Notes under the pieces: generated by a model
Told to the model about the DNA's origin: nothing
Database searches by the model: none
The model's input: only the letters and a program-made list of their open reading frames with translations
Program-made: the position numbers and the translations under genes
IMG/VR virus record: IMGVR_UViG_3300028895_000704
Coordinates: 25,577 to 89,576 of that record
Direction: 5' to 3' (one strand)
DNA: 64,000 bases
DNA from: a virus
Part shown: positions 50,521 to 58,262 of the stretch, piece after piece
Layout of the letters: each line of letters begins with the position of its first letter
How positions within the stretch are numbered: position 1 is the stretch's first letter

Positions 50521-52213
50521 ATTCGCTCAGTCCTTCATGTCGAAGATCGACTCTGGATCGTCTGTCATTTGGGTGTACTTGTCTGGCGACGAGGGCCGCG
50601 CAGAGCGAGCCCTGAAAGAGATCGCTGCCGAGTATACCAGGCAGACGCCTGTTGATCTGCGATGGTACAGCTGGAACTGTGTGACGGGAGCCAGCTGGAA
50701 TACGAAGTGTATCGACCCGTTACAAGCATTGCAGGAGGCTGCTTCCCAGAAGCTGCCAGGGGACGGCCTGATTCTCATGAAGGATCTTGGCTCGTATCTC
50801 AACGGCCAGGGGCAGAAGAACCTGCAACTACGAAGAGCGCTCATGGAGATTTGCATCGACAACGCGCTCAGCAACGACAAGAGAACGCGACCTATCGTCA
50901 CACTGGCCAACACGCCAGTCCCTCACGCCGATATTGCGGAGTACTGCGACGTCATCGACTTCGAGCTCCCGCGATACGACGAGATGAAGAAAGACGTGTT
51001 CGACTTCATCGTTGGCTCCGCCGCACGGAGCAATAAAGGTAAGAAGAAGACAACTGTGGATGCAGAGCTGGAAGAAAAGATCATCCGCTCGATGCTCGGA
51101 ACGACCTCCGAAGAAGCACAGCGCATCTTTGCGTACGCGTGTGCTGTGAGTGGGGGCGTCAACGAGCAGTGTCTGGACATCATCGCCGCCGAAAAGGCGA
51201 AGGTGATCCGGAAGGTGGAGGGTCTGCGCTTCATTCCGCACGAGAAGATCCCGAACGCCGATCAGATCGGTGGCTTCAAGACCTTCTTGTCGTGGCTGCG
51301 TAAGCGCGCTCGTGCCTACACCCAGCACGCCCAAACTGTCGGGCTGGAGCTCCCACGGGGCTCGGTCCTGATCGGGCCTGCGGGTACGGGCAAGACACTG
51401 GTGGCGAAAGCCGCGGCCAAGATGCTTGGGCTGGACCTGGTGCTGATGGACATCGGCAGCATGTTCGACAAGTATGTCGGCGGATCGGAAGCGAAGATCC
51501 GTTCTGCCCTCCAAATGGTCGCAGCCATGCCGAACGCCCTGCTCATGATCGACGAGATCGACAAGGCTTTCGGCGGCGCCCACGAGAACCAGGCTGCGGA
51601 CAGCGGCGTGGCGTCTCGGGTGTTGAGCTACTTCCTCAACTGGCTGAGCGAGCGGGACATGGCGTCCGATTCTGACGCCCGTACGTTCGTCATGGTCACG
51701 ATGAACCGAACGGCTGGGGTTCCCGATGAACTCCTGCGTGCCGGACGATTCGATCGGGTGTGGTCCACGGACCTGCCGGACCAAGACGAGCGGCTCGAGA
51801 TCCTCAGCATCCACCTGGACCGGCGCAACTGCGACTCGGCCCACTACGGAAAGTCACTGCGTACAGTGGTGACCGGCACCGACCAATACACCGGCGCAGA
51901 GCTGGAAGAGATCGTGATCAGCGCTCGCAATGACGCCTACGACGACCGTATGTCGAAGTGGGAGGACGCGGGCAAGAAGGGCGACCCGCCCGACGCTGAA
52001 GCGATCCGTCCGACTGCCGAAGAGCTTCTTGCCGCTGCGAGAGAAATCACGCCGGTAGCGAAGATCAACGCAGATGCTGTCGCCGCTATCAGAAAATTCT
52101 GCCAGGAGAACACCTACCCGGTCAACGGGGAACGCGTTCACAATACTGGCCGCAAGTCGCGGAAGGTCTCCACCGAGAGAGCCGCCACGGCTGCAGACCC
52201 CTCCTCCAACTAG
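50507..52213 (+). CDS. AAA+ ATPase, Ycf46-like
   Basis: A 568-aa protein. Residues 1-170 form a degenerate N-terminal P-loop-like domain (GDGLILMKDLGSYL, PIVTLANTPVPHADIAEYCD), as in Ycf46-type proteins. The C-terminal AAA module has Walker A GPAGTGKT (about 289-296), Walker B ALLMIDEIDK (about 344-353) and an arginine-finger region ELLRAGRFDRVW (about 407). AGGAGAG precedes two adjacent ATGs. It is followed by DUF1257 and DUF2997 genes, which accompany Ycf46 in cyanobacteria and elsewhere. It is probably a protein-remodelling ATPase; the substrate is unknown. Confidence 0.8.
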   Translation: MMATKFAQSFMSKIDSGSSVIWVYLSGDEGRAERALKEIAAEYTRQTPVDLRWYSWNCVTGASWNTKCIDPLQALQEAASQKLPGDGLILMKDLGSYLNGQGQKNLQLRRALMEICIDNALSNDKRTRPIVTLANTPVPHADIAEYCDVIDFELPRYDEMKKDVFDFIVGSAARSNKGKKKTTVDAELEEKIIRSMLGTTSEEAQRIFAYACAVSGGVNEQCLDIIAAEKAKVIRKVEGLRFIPHEKIPNADQIGGFKTFLSWLRKRARAYTQHAQTVGLELPRGSVLIGPAGTGKTLVAKAAAKMLGLDLVLMDIGSMFDKYVGGSEAKIRSALQMVAAMPNALLMIDEIDKAFGGAHENQAADSGVASRVLSYFLNWLSERDMASDSDARTFVMVTMNRTAGVPDELLRAGRFDRVWSTDLPDQDERLEILSIHLDRRNCDSAHYGKSLRTVVTGTDQYTGAELEEIVISARNDAYDDRMSKWEDAGKKGDPPDAEAIRPTAEELLAAAREITPVAKINADAVAAIRKFCQENTYPVNGERVHNTGRKSRKVSTERAATAADPSSN

Positions 52214-52223
52214 GAGATTTGCA

Positions 52224-52646
52224 TTGAGCCACATGACTCGACGCAAAAGCGCTATCAAGGACGCCGCGGCCTTGAAAAAAGCGTGCGACAAGATTCCCGG
52301 CGCACAATATATGGGCGTCGCCAAGGGCAAAGGCGGTGGCATGCGCAACAAGCACGGCCACCAAGTCCAACTGCCCGGTTGGCGATACCCTGTAACGATC
52401 GATCAGACCACTGGGGAATGTTCGTTCGACAACTACAACGGCTCTTGGGGTAAAGAGAAAGAACTCGACAACCTCAAGCAGCAGTACGGGGTCGAAGCTG
52501 CCAAAGCCAAGGCGGAAGCCGAAGGCGCTACCGAGATGGAAGAACTGAAACTGGACGACGGCTCGATCAAGCTGGTCATCCCCATCGGGGGCGGTGACTA
52601 CGCGGTCGAAGGCGACGGCGGCGGAGGTGATGGCTGGGACGTCTAG
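52224..52646 (+). CDS. Ycf35 (DUF1257) family protein
   Basis: A 140-aa protein. The TTG at 52224 has AGGAG (52212-52216) at ideal distance and gives MSHMT, matching the MSHFT opening of DUF1257/Ycf35 proteins; the ATG at 52233 is too far from the Shine-Dalgarno. Further matches are IKDAAALKKACDKI and the end LKLDDGSIKLVIPIGG (compare EDGSIRLVVQRW in the family). The middle is shortened compared with plastid Ycf35, and a Gly/Asp tail is added. It is a partner of the adjacent AAA+ gene. The cellular role of the family is poorly known. Confidence 0.75.
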   Translation: MSHMTRRKSAIKDAAALKKACDKIPGAQYMGVAKGKGGGMRNKHGHQVQLPGWRYPVTIDQTTGECSFDNYNGSWGKEKELDNLKQQYGVEAAKAKAEAEGATEMEELKLDDGSIKLVIPIGGGDYAVEGDGGGGDGWDV

Positions 52647-52654
52647 TCCTGCCA

Positions 52655-52665
52655 ATTTTATTCAC
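52655..52665 (+). repeat. ATTTTATTCAC element in a leader
   Basis: This 11-mer occurs here, upstream of the DUF2997 gene, and at 41911-41921, upstream of the glycosyltransferase gene. TTTATTCAC also occurs inside the chaperone gene at 28670-28678. It stands out in GC-rich surroundings and may be a leader motif. Confidence 0.3.
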
Positions 52666-52686
52666 GAGAACAAGATTGGAGAACAA

Positions 52687-52896
52687 ATGCCTATCACCGG
52701 ACCCCGCATCGAGATTACGGTCTCTCCCAAGGGAGAAGCAACGACCGCAGTTTTCGGCGTCCAAGGCGGCAGCTGCCGCGCCCTGACCGAAGGTTACGAG
52801 AACCTGTTCGGTGAGGTTGAAGAAACCCTCGACACCGCAGAGGCTTACGAAGATCCCGAGGAAATCGAGATCAAGGGTGAGCAAAAGGGCGGTTAA
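52687..52896 (+). CDS. DUF2997 family protein
   Basis: A 69-aa protein; the ATG at 52687 follows TTGGAGAAC. It fits the DUF2997 pattern: an N-terminal strand RIEITVSPKGEAT, the central GVQGGSCRALTEGYENLFG (compare the family signature with GxxGxxC and a following LG) and an acidic tail. It is the third member of the AAA/Ycf35/DUF2997 set. These small proteins are thought to act as partners or adaptors of the ATPase; this is inferred from recurrent neighbourhood. Confidence 0.7.
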   Translation: MPITGPRIEITVSPKGEATTAVFGVQGGSCRALTEGYENLFGEVEETLDTAEAYEDPEEIEIKGEQKGG

Positions 52897-53139
52897 CTGA
52901 AATAAGTCCCAGGACGAGGATGAACGGGCAGCAGCTCCGGAGGCGACGGCCTCCAACAGGAGTTGGGCGTGCCCTCTGCCTTACACCCACGTGACGCGCA
53001 CGTAGTTGTGTCGGTGTGAGTGTCTGGACGGGAGCCGGGGTGTTGGATACATGCCAAAGTGTGAGCCCATCATAGCCGCACACGGCCCAGCTTAAAGGGG
53101 AAGCCGGCCCTGGGACTTTTACTATTCAAGGAGGACGAC
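52897..53139 (+). ncRNA. Structured intergenic region
   Basis: A 243-bp gap without a credible gene. GGAGGC-GACG-GCCTCC (52939-52954) shares two C with CCAAC-AGGA-GTTGG (52953-52966), so the two hairpins are adjacent and compete. Further on there are ACGTG/CACGT and, before the next start, CCCAG/CTGGG with GCTT/AAGC inside. The strong AAGGAGG of the next gene closes it. It may be a structured leader; no known riboswitch is recognised. Confidence 0.35.
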
Positions 53140-53529
53140 ATGCCAAATGTCGAAATCGTCATTGAGGGAGACGGCACAGTTCGTCATCTGGTTGATGCCA
53201 ACTCTGAGCGCATCGGCCAGGCTATTGCTGGCGAGAAGATTGATACTCGCCGCGCCTCGCACGTGGAGACGTGGTCGAGTCTCACTGACGACGCTAAGAA
53301 GCTGCTTCTGGAGACGCGACTGGTTCGTTTGAAGAATGGCGTGCCCCACGCACGCGTCTTCGGGTCGACCCGGATCGTGGACATCCAGAACTACTTCTGG
53401 GCGGATCTTACGCCATGCAACGGCCCCATCCAGGGACCGTTTGTAAACTACGAGCAGGCCATTGGTTCTGAAATCAAATGGCTTCAATCACAAAACCTGC
53501 CCATGCCGAAGGAAGACAATGCCGACTGA
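53140..53529 (+). CDS. Small protein of the AAA+ module, unknown
   Basis: A 129-aa protein after AAGGAGGACGAC. It starts with a DUF2997-like strand (VEIVIEGDGTVRHL) and contains RRASHVETW (about 45), which resembles an RASHVEP motif I have seen in bacterial proteins of unknown function. The C-terminal half is alpha/beta with a Trp (WADLTPCNGPIQGPF). The next gene starts inside its end. Role unknown; association with the ATPase is by position. Confidence 0.6.
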   Translation: MPNVEIVIEGDGTVRHLVDANSERIGQAIAGEKIDTRRASHVETWSSLTDDAKKLLLETRLVRLKNGVPHARVFGSTRIVDIQNYFWADLTPCNGPIQGPFVNYEQAIGSEIKWLQSQNLPMPKEDNAD

Positions 53530-54634
53530 CGGCGAAGCCTACGAAGGCGGACAGCTTTTACAACACATCTCGCGACACGTTTTTATCGTGATGCTACACG
53601 TCTCGTGGCCGCGGTTGAGCTTCAAGATCGACAACGCCAAAGTGTCGGTCCCTGCCAACGGCGGTAGCCAAGACAAGGAGAAGGAGGTTCAGGAGAAGTA
53701 CCGGACAGACCCGAAGTTCAAGTTCTGTCCTGAGGACTGGAGCAAACGCCTCGGCAACCTCGAGTACCGCGCCCGAACACGCCTCTCAAACGCATCCATC
53801 AAGTTTGCCACGCGCGGAATGGCTGTGCTACCAGTCACCCGTGCCGCTGACGTGTTCTCTGGATTCCGTACGCTCCGCGAGGAGCTGATGGGCTATCAGG
53901 AGGACTTCGTCAGCGACTACGAGCAGATCTTGGCGGATCTAAAAGATGACCTCGCAGTTGAGGTCTACGACCAAGCCTCCGGCAAGATGCCGAGTAAGCA
54001 GGAAATCGCAACGAAATTCGGGCTTACTTGGGCGATCGTGCCTGCTGGTGGCGGCAGCAACATCAACGGTGAGCAGATCGATTTGCTGCGCAGCATCCTC
54101 CGAAGGGCGCTGCCAAACGCAAACGACATACTCGCCGTCGATATCGAGGAGGCGTCGCTCATGCTCGACCAGATCGAGTCGCAGCTGACCTCGTCGGCGA
54201 TCACCGACGAAGAGGCGGCTGAGCTGATCGGCGAGGCGCGTGAGCAGATGAACAAGTTCACCGAGCAGATGCTCGAGGACATGGCTCGCGAACCGCGCCA
54301 ACTGCTGGTCGACGCGACTGATAACCTGATGGAGGCTCTCACAGATCCCAAACGCATAGTACAGAACGGCACCATCGCACAGGTCGAGCGCGCCTTCGAA
54401 ATGGTCGAAGGCTTCTCATTCCTGGCCGGCGATGAGCTGCTCGCTGAAATCAAGCGAGTGCGTTCGCGGCTGAACGAGCACGAAGTCAAACAGCTGAACT
54501 CGGATGCCGAGATCGGGGCCAAGCTGGCCGCCGGTTTGCAAGGCGTGCGAGACGAGGCTGCCAATGCGCGGTCCGCTGCGACCGCCGTACGGCAGTTCCG
54601 CGGAATCCGTTTCCGGGAAACCGCTGACACGTAA
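53519..54634 (+). CDS. Helical protein of the AAA+ module (DUF3150-like?)
   Basis: A 371-aa protein; the ATG at 53519 follows AAGGAAGAC. A first part HVFIVMLHVSWPRLSFKIDN and a body of long helices (FRTLREELMGYQEDFVSDYEQ) resemble DUF3150-type phage proteins, which often lie near an AAA+ gene; this similarity is tentative. The C-terminus ends RQFRGIRFRETADT, almost identical to the end of the 55019 product (RQWRGIRFRNTED). Followed by a hairpin terminator candidate. Confidence 0.55.
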   Translation: MPTDGEAYEGGQLLQHISRHVFIVMLHVSWPRLSFKIDNAKVSVPANGGSQDKEKEVQEKYRTDPKFKFCPEDWSKRLGNLEYRARTRLSNASIKFATRGMAVLPVTRAADVFSGFRTLREELMGYQEDFVSDYEQILADLKDDLAVEVYDQASGKMPSKQEIATKFGLTWAIVPAGGGSNINGEQIDLLRSILRRALPNANDILAVDIEEASLMLDQIESQLTSSAITDEEAAELIGEAREQMNKFTEQMLEDMAREPRQLLVDATDNLMEALTDPKRIVQNGTIAQVERAFEMVEGFSFLAGDELLAEIKRVRSRLNEHEVKQLNSDAEIGAKLAAGLQGVRDEAANARSAATAVRQFRGIRFRETADT

Positions 54635-54645
54635 CAAACAGGTGT

Positions 54646-54691
54646 GCCGCGGGTGGTTTTACTATTGCTTGCCCATTTCCCCACCCGCGGC
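54646..54691 (+). terminator. Stem-loop terminator candidate
   Basis: GCCGCGGGTGG (54646-54656) and CCACCCGCGGC (54681-54691) form a perfect 11-bp stem with a 24-nt loop, followed by CTCCTTTTCC. The U-tract is imperfect. It separates the 53519 gene from 54715. Confidence 0.6.
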
Positions 54692-54714
54692 CTCCTTTTC
54701 CTATAGGAGATACT

Positions 54715-55191
54715 ATGTCCACAGCAAAGAACCTGATTCAGATGCGCACGCAGTTGGCGCACATCTCGCTGCCGGTAAGCCAGAAGGCAAAAACAGCAGC
54801 ACTGCGGCTTGGAGCTGCACTCTGGGACGTTGTGCCCACACTGCCGGTCGACATATCGTACGGCGGGACTGGCCAGGTAACGCTCGAGATCGAGCTTACT
54901 GGCGGAACCGTAGGCACGGTGGAGATCGATGCCGAGGGGTACTTCTACGTGGACACCGGAACGCCCGACGAAGGTCTGGCACTCGACATCCTGATGTTCC
55001 TCGACAGGGAGACAGGCGATGGCGAAAGCCACGAAGAAGAAGGCACCAGTCAAACGGACGGGCAAGAAGAAGCGCCCGGCCCCAAAGAAGGTGCAGATCA
55101 AAAAGAAGGCCAAGGTCAAGATGACCCGGCTCAAGAAGAAGGTAGCCAAGAAGAAGGTCAAGAAGAAAGCAAAGATGCCGACACGCAGTAG
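54715..55191 (+). CDS. Small protein with an acidic, overprinted tail
   Basis: A 158-aa protein after TAGGAGATACT. Residues 1-100 form an alpha/beta domain (an N-terminal helix, then QVTLEIELTGGTVGTVEID, a strand pair). Residues 100-158 are Glu/Gln/Gly/Asp-rich (EEEGTSQTDGQEEAPGPKEG). This tail is read from the same bases that encode the Lys-rich start of the next protein in the +1 frame. The N-terminal domain resembles DUF2997-like small beta proteins only loosely. No family claimed. Confidence 0.6.
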   Translation: MSTAKNLIQMRTQLAHISLPVSQKAKTAALRLGAALWDVVPTLPVDISYGGTGQVTLEIELTGGTVGTVEIDAEGYFYVDTGTPDEGLALDILMFLDRETGDGESHEEEGTSQTDGQEEAPGPKEGADQKEGQGQDDPAQEEGSQEEGQEESKDADTQ

Positions 55192-55555
55192 TGCGGTGAA
55201 GTACACCTTCAAGAACGGGGTCAAGCACGGCTCCGACGGAAGTACGGCGTACCCATCCAAATGCAAAGAGTCCACATCGTCGAACGGGCTGACCAAGTAC
55301 CTGACGATCCTGTGGACCGATGACACACTCTCCTGCGACTGTCGCGGGTGGGCGATCCTCAAGAAGGATTCTGCTGGTAATCCCAAGCCCCGCACGTGCA
55401 AACACTGCAAGGCATCGGAGGCCAGCGACTACGACGACATGACCGCTGTCGATCAGTTCCAGCCGGGCACGGCCAACGCGCCGCGCAGCACGCAGCTGGA
55501 TCTCAGTGACGAGCGTCAATGGCGGGGCATTCGTTTCCGCAATACCGAAGACTAG
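55019..55555 (+). CDS. Lys-rich SWIM-type zinc-finger protein
   Basis: A 178-aa protein starting inside the previous gene (AGGCGATGG). Residues 1-52 are Lys-rich, histone-tail-like (KKKAPVKRTGKKKRPAPKK), probably binding nucleic acid. A SWIM-like finger follows: LSCDCRGW (about 108-115) and RTCKHCKA (about 128), that is CxC...CxH, in a domain beginning YTFKNGVKHGSDGSTAYPS. SWIM fingers occur in DNA- or protein-binding factors. The C-terminus ends RQWRGIRFRNTED, shared with the 53519 product. Confidence 0.65.
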   Translation: MAKATKKKAPVKRTGKKKRPAPKKVQIKKKAKVKMTRLKKKVAKKKVKKKAKMPTRSSAVKYTFKNGVKHGSDGSTAYPSKCKESTSSNGLTKYLTILWTDDTLSCDCRGWAILKKDSAGNPKPRTCKHCKASEASDYDDMTAVDQFQPGTANAPRSTQLDLSDERQWRGIRFRNTED

Positions 55556-55565
55556 CACCAACCCA

Positions 55566-55631
55566 GTCGATTGAATTTGGACCTGCTGTCGAAGCCACGT
55601 TGGCCAGACGGCGGTCCTTCCGTCAATCGAC
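55566..55631 (+). promoter_or_regulatory. Structured leader of the GP88 gene
   Basis: GTCGATTGA (55566-55574) and TCAATCGAC (55623-55631) form a perfect 9-bp closing helix. Inside, GGACC (55579-55583) pairs with GGTCC (55613-55617), and GCCA with TGGC. The Shine-Dalgarno AGGAGG (55632-55637) begins on the next base. It looks like a compact folded leader that places the ribosome site at the foot of the helix. Confidence 0.5.
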
Positions 55632-55643
55632 AGGAGGTGCTTC

Positions 55644-56339
55644 GTGCTTCAGCCCGGTAACTCTAAACTGGGTAACATTCATACATTCAGTCTCCCACCG
55701 TGCATCACTTGCCCTGGTGAGACAGAAGTGTGTGCTGCAAACTGCTACGGAAAGAAAGGTCACTTCCGCCGCTCCAACGTGAAGAGCAGCCACGCTGCGA
55801 ACCACAAGGCGGTGAAGAAGGACAATTTCGTAAGCAAGATGGTGGATGAAATCCAGCGGAAGAACGTCAAGACGCTGCGGATCCACGTCACGGGCGACTT
55901 CTTTGACGCCCCATACATCCGCAAGTGGATTGCCGTTGCCGAACAGTGCCCGGACGTGACGTTCTACGCGTACACCCGGTCCTGGCGCATCAAGCGATTG
56001 ATGCCCGCACTGACCGATTTCAACGCGCTGCCCAACACCAAGTTGTGGTGGTCGGTTGATGAGGACACCCACGAGATCGACGGCAAGCCGCCGACCCTCA
56101 AGGGCGTTCGGTCCGCCTACATGCAGACCTCTGACGACGAAGTTGTCCCTGCCTACTGCGACATGGTGCTGCGTACCAAGCGCGCCACGCTCGTACGGTT
56201 CACCAGCGGCCGCCTCGTGTGCCCTGGCGAGAACGGGATGACGTACAAAAGAAAAATGACGTGCGAGCGCTGCCGCATTTGTCAGACTGACAAGAAGGTG
56301 CCCCGCAAGGCTCGCACCCGGAAAAAGGTGAATGCCTAG
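55644..56339 (+). CDS. GP88-family phage protein
   Basis: A 231-aa protein with a GTG start at 55644, chosen because AGGAGG lies six bases upstream and no other start fits. It matches the GP88 pattern: NSKLGNIHTFSLPPCITCPG, then CAANCYGKKGHF, LRIHVTGDFFDAPYIRKW and VTFYAYTRSWRI, with a C-terminal Cys cluster (MTCERCRICQTDKK). These proteins are common in mycobacteriophages and other phages; the Cys pattern suggests a metal or Fe-S site. Biochemical function is not established. Preceded by a structured leader. Confidence 0.8.
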   Translation: MLQPGNSKLGNIHTFSLPPCITCPGETEVCAANCYGKKGHFRRSNVKSSHAANHKAVKKDNFVSKMVDEIQRKNVKTLRIHVTGDFFDAPYIRKWIAVAEQCPDVTFYAYTRSWRIKRLMPALTDFNALPNTKLWWSVDEDTHEIDGKPPTLKGVRSAYMQTSDDEVVPAYCDMVLRTKRATLVRFTSGRLVCPGENGMTYKRKMTCERCRICQTDKKVPRKARTRKKVNA

Positions 56340-57123
56340 AAGACCACGCGACCTCCGAAAGGAGCCGCATTGGGAAGAGCATATCGGTGATTACTTCGGT
56401 AACGTCGAAGGATGGGTCGCAGAAAATACCCTCCAACGCTGGGCACAGACCAGCGGCTCCTTCCCGATCCGGCCCTATCTCGGAAGCATAATCGCTATCT
56501 CACCGGAAAAGAAAGAGTACATCAACGGCGCCGCCTTTTGGCGCCACGACATCATCGCCGATGCGTGGCGCGGCCCTTTCAATATGGGCGGCGCGTTGAT
56601 GCTACTCACAGCAGATCCGGGAACACTGTCCGGCCGAGTAAAAGATAACAACATAATCGGCCGGTGGTACGGCAATCGTGTGACGACCGCCTGGCGGTAC
56701 ACGAAATTGCAACCCCGCAACGGCGAGCACTCCAACGACTGGCTCGACGCCGTGCGTAACAACCACAAGGACATCAGTTGGGATGTCAAAATGTTCATGA
56801 ACGTACAGCTTACGGGCTTGACGCCGTACGCCAAGACGCCGAATGACTTCCGCAGGATCATCAACGCGATGTTCCAGCCGCTCATCACGGATTACACGTG
56901 GATGGACGACGGTCATCTATGGGCGCTGCGGGATGCGTGTGAACAGATGCCGAAAGGCACATGGAAAAAGATGCGTGAATGGCTACTACGCCAGAAGCTA
57001 TCTGACGAGGCGCGACTGGCGCTCGGTGGTCGGCCCGGCCGGCTCGCCGAAAATCAAACGCCAGCGGAGAATCGTAAGTTTCGCAAGGTCAACATCGAAC
57101 GAACGGAAGGAACTTCGGAATGA
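56332..57123 (+). CDS. Hypothetical protein
   Basis: A 263-aa protein that starts eight bases inside the GP88 gene. Alpha/beta, aromatic-rich (AAFWRHDIIADAWRGPFNMGG), with a strand-rich centre and a basic, disordered C-terminus (RPGRLAENQTPAENRKFRK). No family recognised. Ends on an ATGA overlap with a small membrane protein, so the three genes are coupled. Confidence 0.6.
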   Translation: MPRRPRDLRKEPHWEEHIGDYFGNVEGWVAENTLQRWAQTSGSFPIRPYLGSIIAISPEKKEYINGAAFWRHDIIADAWRGPFNMGGALMLLTADPGTLSGRVKDNNIIGRWYGNRVTTAWRYTKLQPRNGEHSNDWLDAVRNNHKDISWDVKMFMNVQLTGLTPYAKTPNDFRRIINAMFQPLITDYTWMDDGHLWALRDACEQMPKGTWKKMREWLLRQKLSDEARLALGGRPGRLAENQTPAENRKFRKVNIERTEGTSE

Positions 57124-57341
57124 CGCAGATCGTATTCAGCGTCATCTGCATGGTCTCGATTGCGCTGTGGCTGCTGCTGGTCGTAAGCGTTGCGATCGCA
57201 GCGGAGACGCTCAAGAAGGTCTCGGATGACTTCAGCAGAATTCGGACCGCGGAACGGATGAAGGTGTGTCTCACGAGGCTATGTATGCCCGTGACGTTTG
57301 CTATTCTTTTGGTCTGGGCATTGTTATGTCCATACCTATAA
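57120..57341 (+). CDS. Small two-helix membrane protein
   Basis: A 73-aa protein starting on an ATGA overlap. Two membrane helices (IVFSVICMVSIALWLLLVVSVAIA at about 4-27, described only by position; and PVTFAILLVWALLC at about 57-70) flank a basic loop. The size and topology recall holins or membrane accessory proteins, but no lysis gene is next to it. A perfect hairpin GGCGGA-TCA-TCCGCC (57345-57359) follows. Confidence 0.55.
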   Translation: MTQIVFSVICMVSIALWLLLVVSVAIAAETLKKVSDDFSRIRTAERMKVCLTRLCMPVTFAILLVWALLCPYL

Positions 57342-57377
57342 ACCGGCGGATCATCCGCCCAAACAAGGAGCTGTGCT

Positions 57378-58262
57378 ATGCTCGATGATGCGATTGCTCA
57401 CTATGCTGAGCACGTGAAACCGGAGGCCAGTAGGGCTGGTTGGATTCAGCACTGCAAGCAGGCCGTTGATTCGGTGCGCAACCACGCGGCGATCGACTCG
57501 AAGTTGTTCGTCAACTACGTGGTCGAAGTGCCGAGCGGGCGTCAGATCATGGACATCGTGAAGCCGGAAGACGGCGAGAAGCCGACCGACATGATGATCT
57601 ATGATACGGACTCCAAGAGCTTCACCCGCTGCCGCGCCCGCAAGATGCGCAGCCGGTTCATGCTCAAGGTCCACGCCAAGGACATGATTTCCAGTCCCCG
57701 CGGCGTTGCCGTGGCGCTGGTCGAACGCGGTAGCAACGCGTTGTTCGTCGGCGGTAGTTTCTGCAACTACCTCGACACCTGGAACCGCCACGTCGGTCTC
57801 TGGCTGGCGATCCAGAACATGCAGCCTGTCCCGTGGCAGCTGGCACATCAGATGAAGGCGCTCCCGCTCGACACCGAGCTGGCCCACCTGCTGATGAGCA
57901 AGCACAGCACGGAGAAGCTGAAGGAGAAGGTCCCGCCTCCGTGGGACTTCGTCATCCAGGAGGGACGCACGTGTGCCCACACGGAGTTCCACTGGTTCGA
58001 AGCGGATAAGAAACCGTTTACGAGGATCATTCAGGGACGGCGAAAGGTGTGCTGTCCCATCTGCGAGAAACCGCTTAGCCGCCCCGTATTTCCGCCGACC
58101 ACCAGGACTGCGATCATCACGACGATCCAACTGGCGACTCGGTGCTGGGACAGACGGTTCGGTGACAAGGAGTCCACGACGAATGTCAGCAACAACCTTT
58201 CCGAGAACGGGTCGCCATCAAAAATGGTTGCCGGAACCCCTATTACAGAGCAGCGGGGGTGA
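57378..58262 (+). CDS. Hypothetical protein with C-terminal Cys pair
   Basis: A 294-aa protein after CAAGGAGC. Mixed alpha/beta body with KLFVNYVVEVPSGRQIMD and RGVAVALVERGSNALFVGG. C-terminal CAHTEFHW and CCPICEKPL may form a zinc ribbon (about 199-236). The last 45 residues are Thr/Ser-rich and overlap the start of the Asp-rich gene. No family recognised. Confidence 0.6.
   Translation: MLDDAIAHYAEHVKPEASRAGWIQHCKQAVDSVRNHAAIDSKLFVNYVVEVPSGRQIMDIVKPEDGEKPTDMMIYDTDSKSFTRCRARKMRSRFMLKVHAKDMISSPRGVAVALVERGSNALFVGGSFCNYLDTWNRHVGLWLAIQNMQPVPWQLAHQMKALPLDTELAHLLMSKHSTEKLKEKVPPPWDFVIQEGRTCAHTEFHWFEADKKPFTRIIQGRRKVCCPICEKPLSRPVFPPTTRTAIITTIQLATRCWDRRFGDKESTTNVSNNLSENGSPSKMVAGTPITEQRG

Noticed and set aside
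57120-57341. Holin
   Set aside because: Two membrane helices fit, but no endolysin or spanin is adjacent, so the lysis label is not justified.
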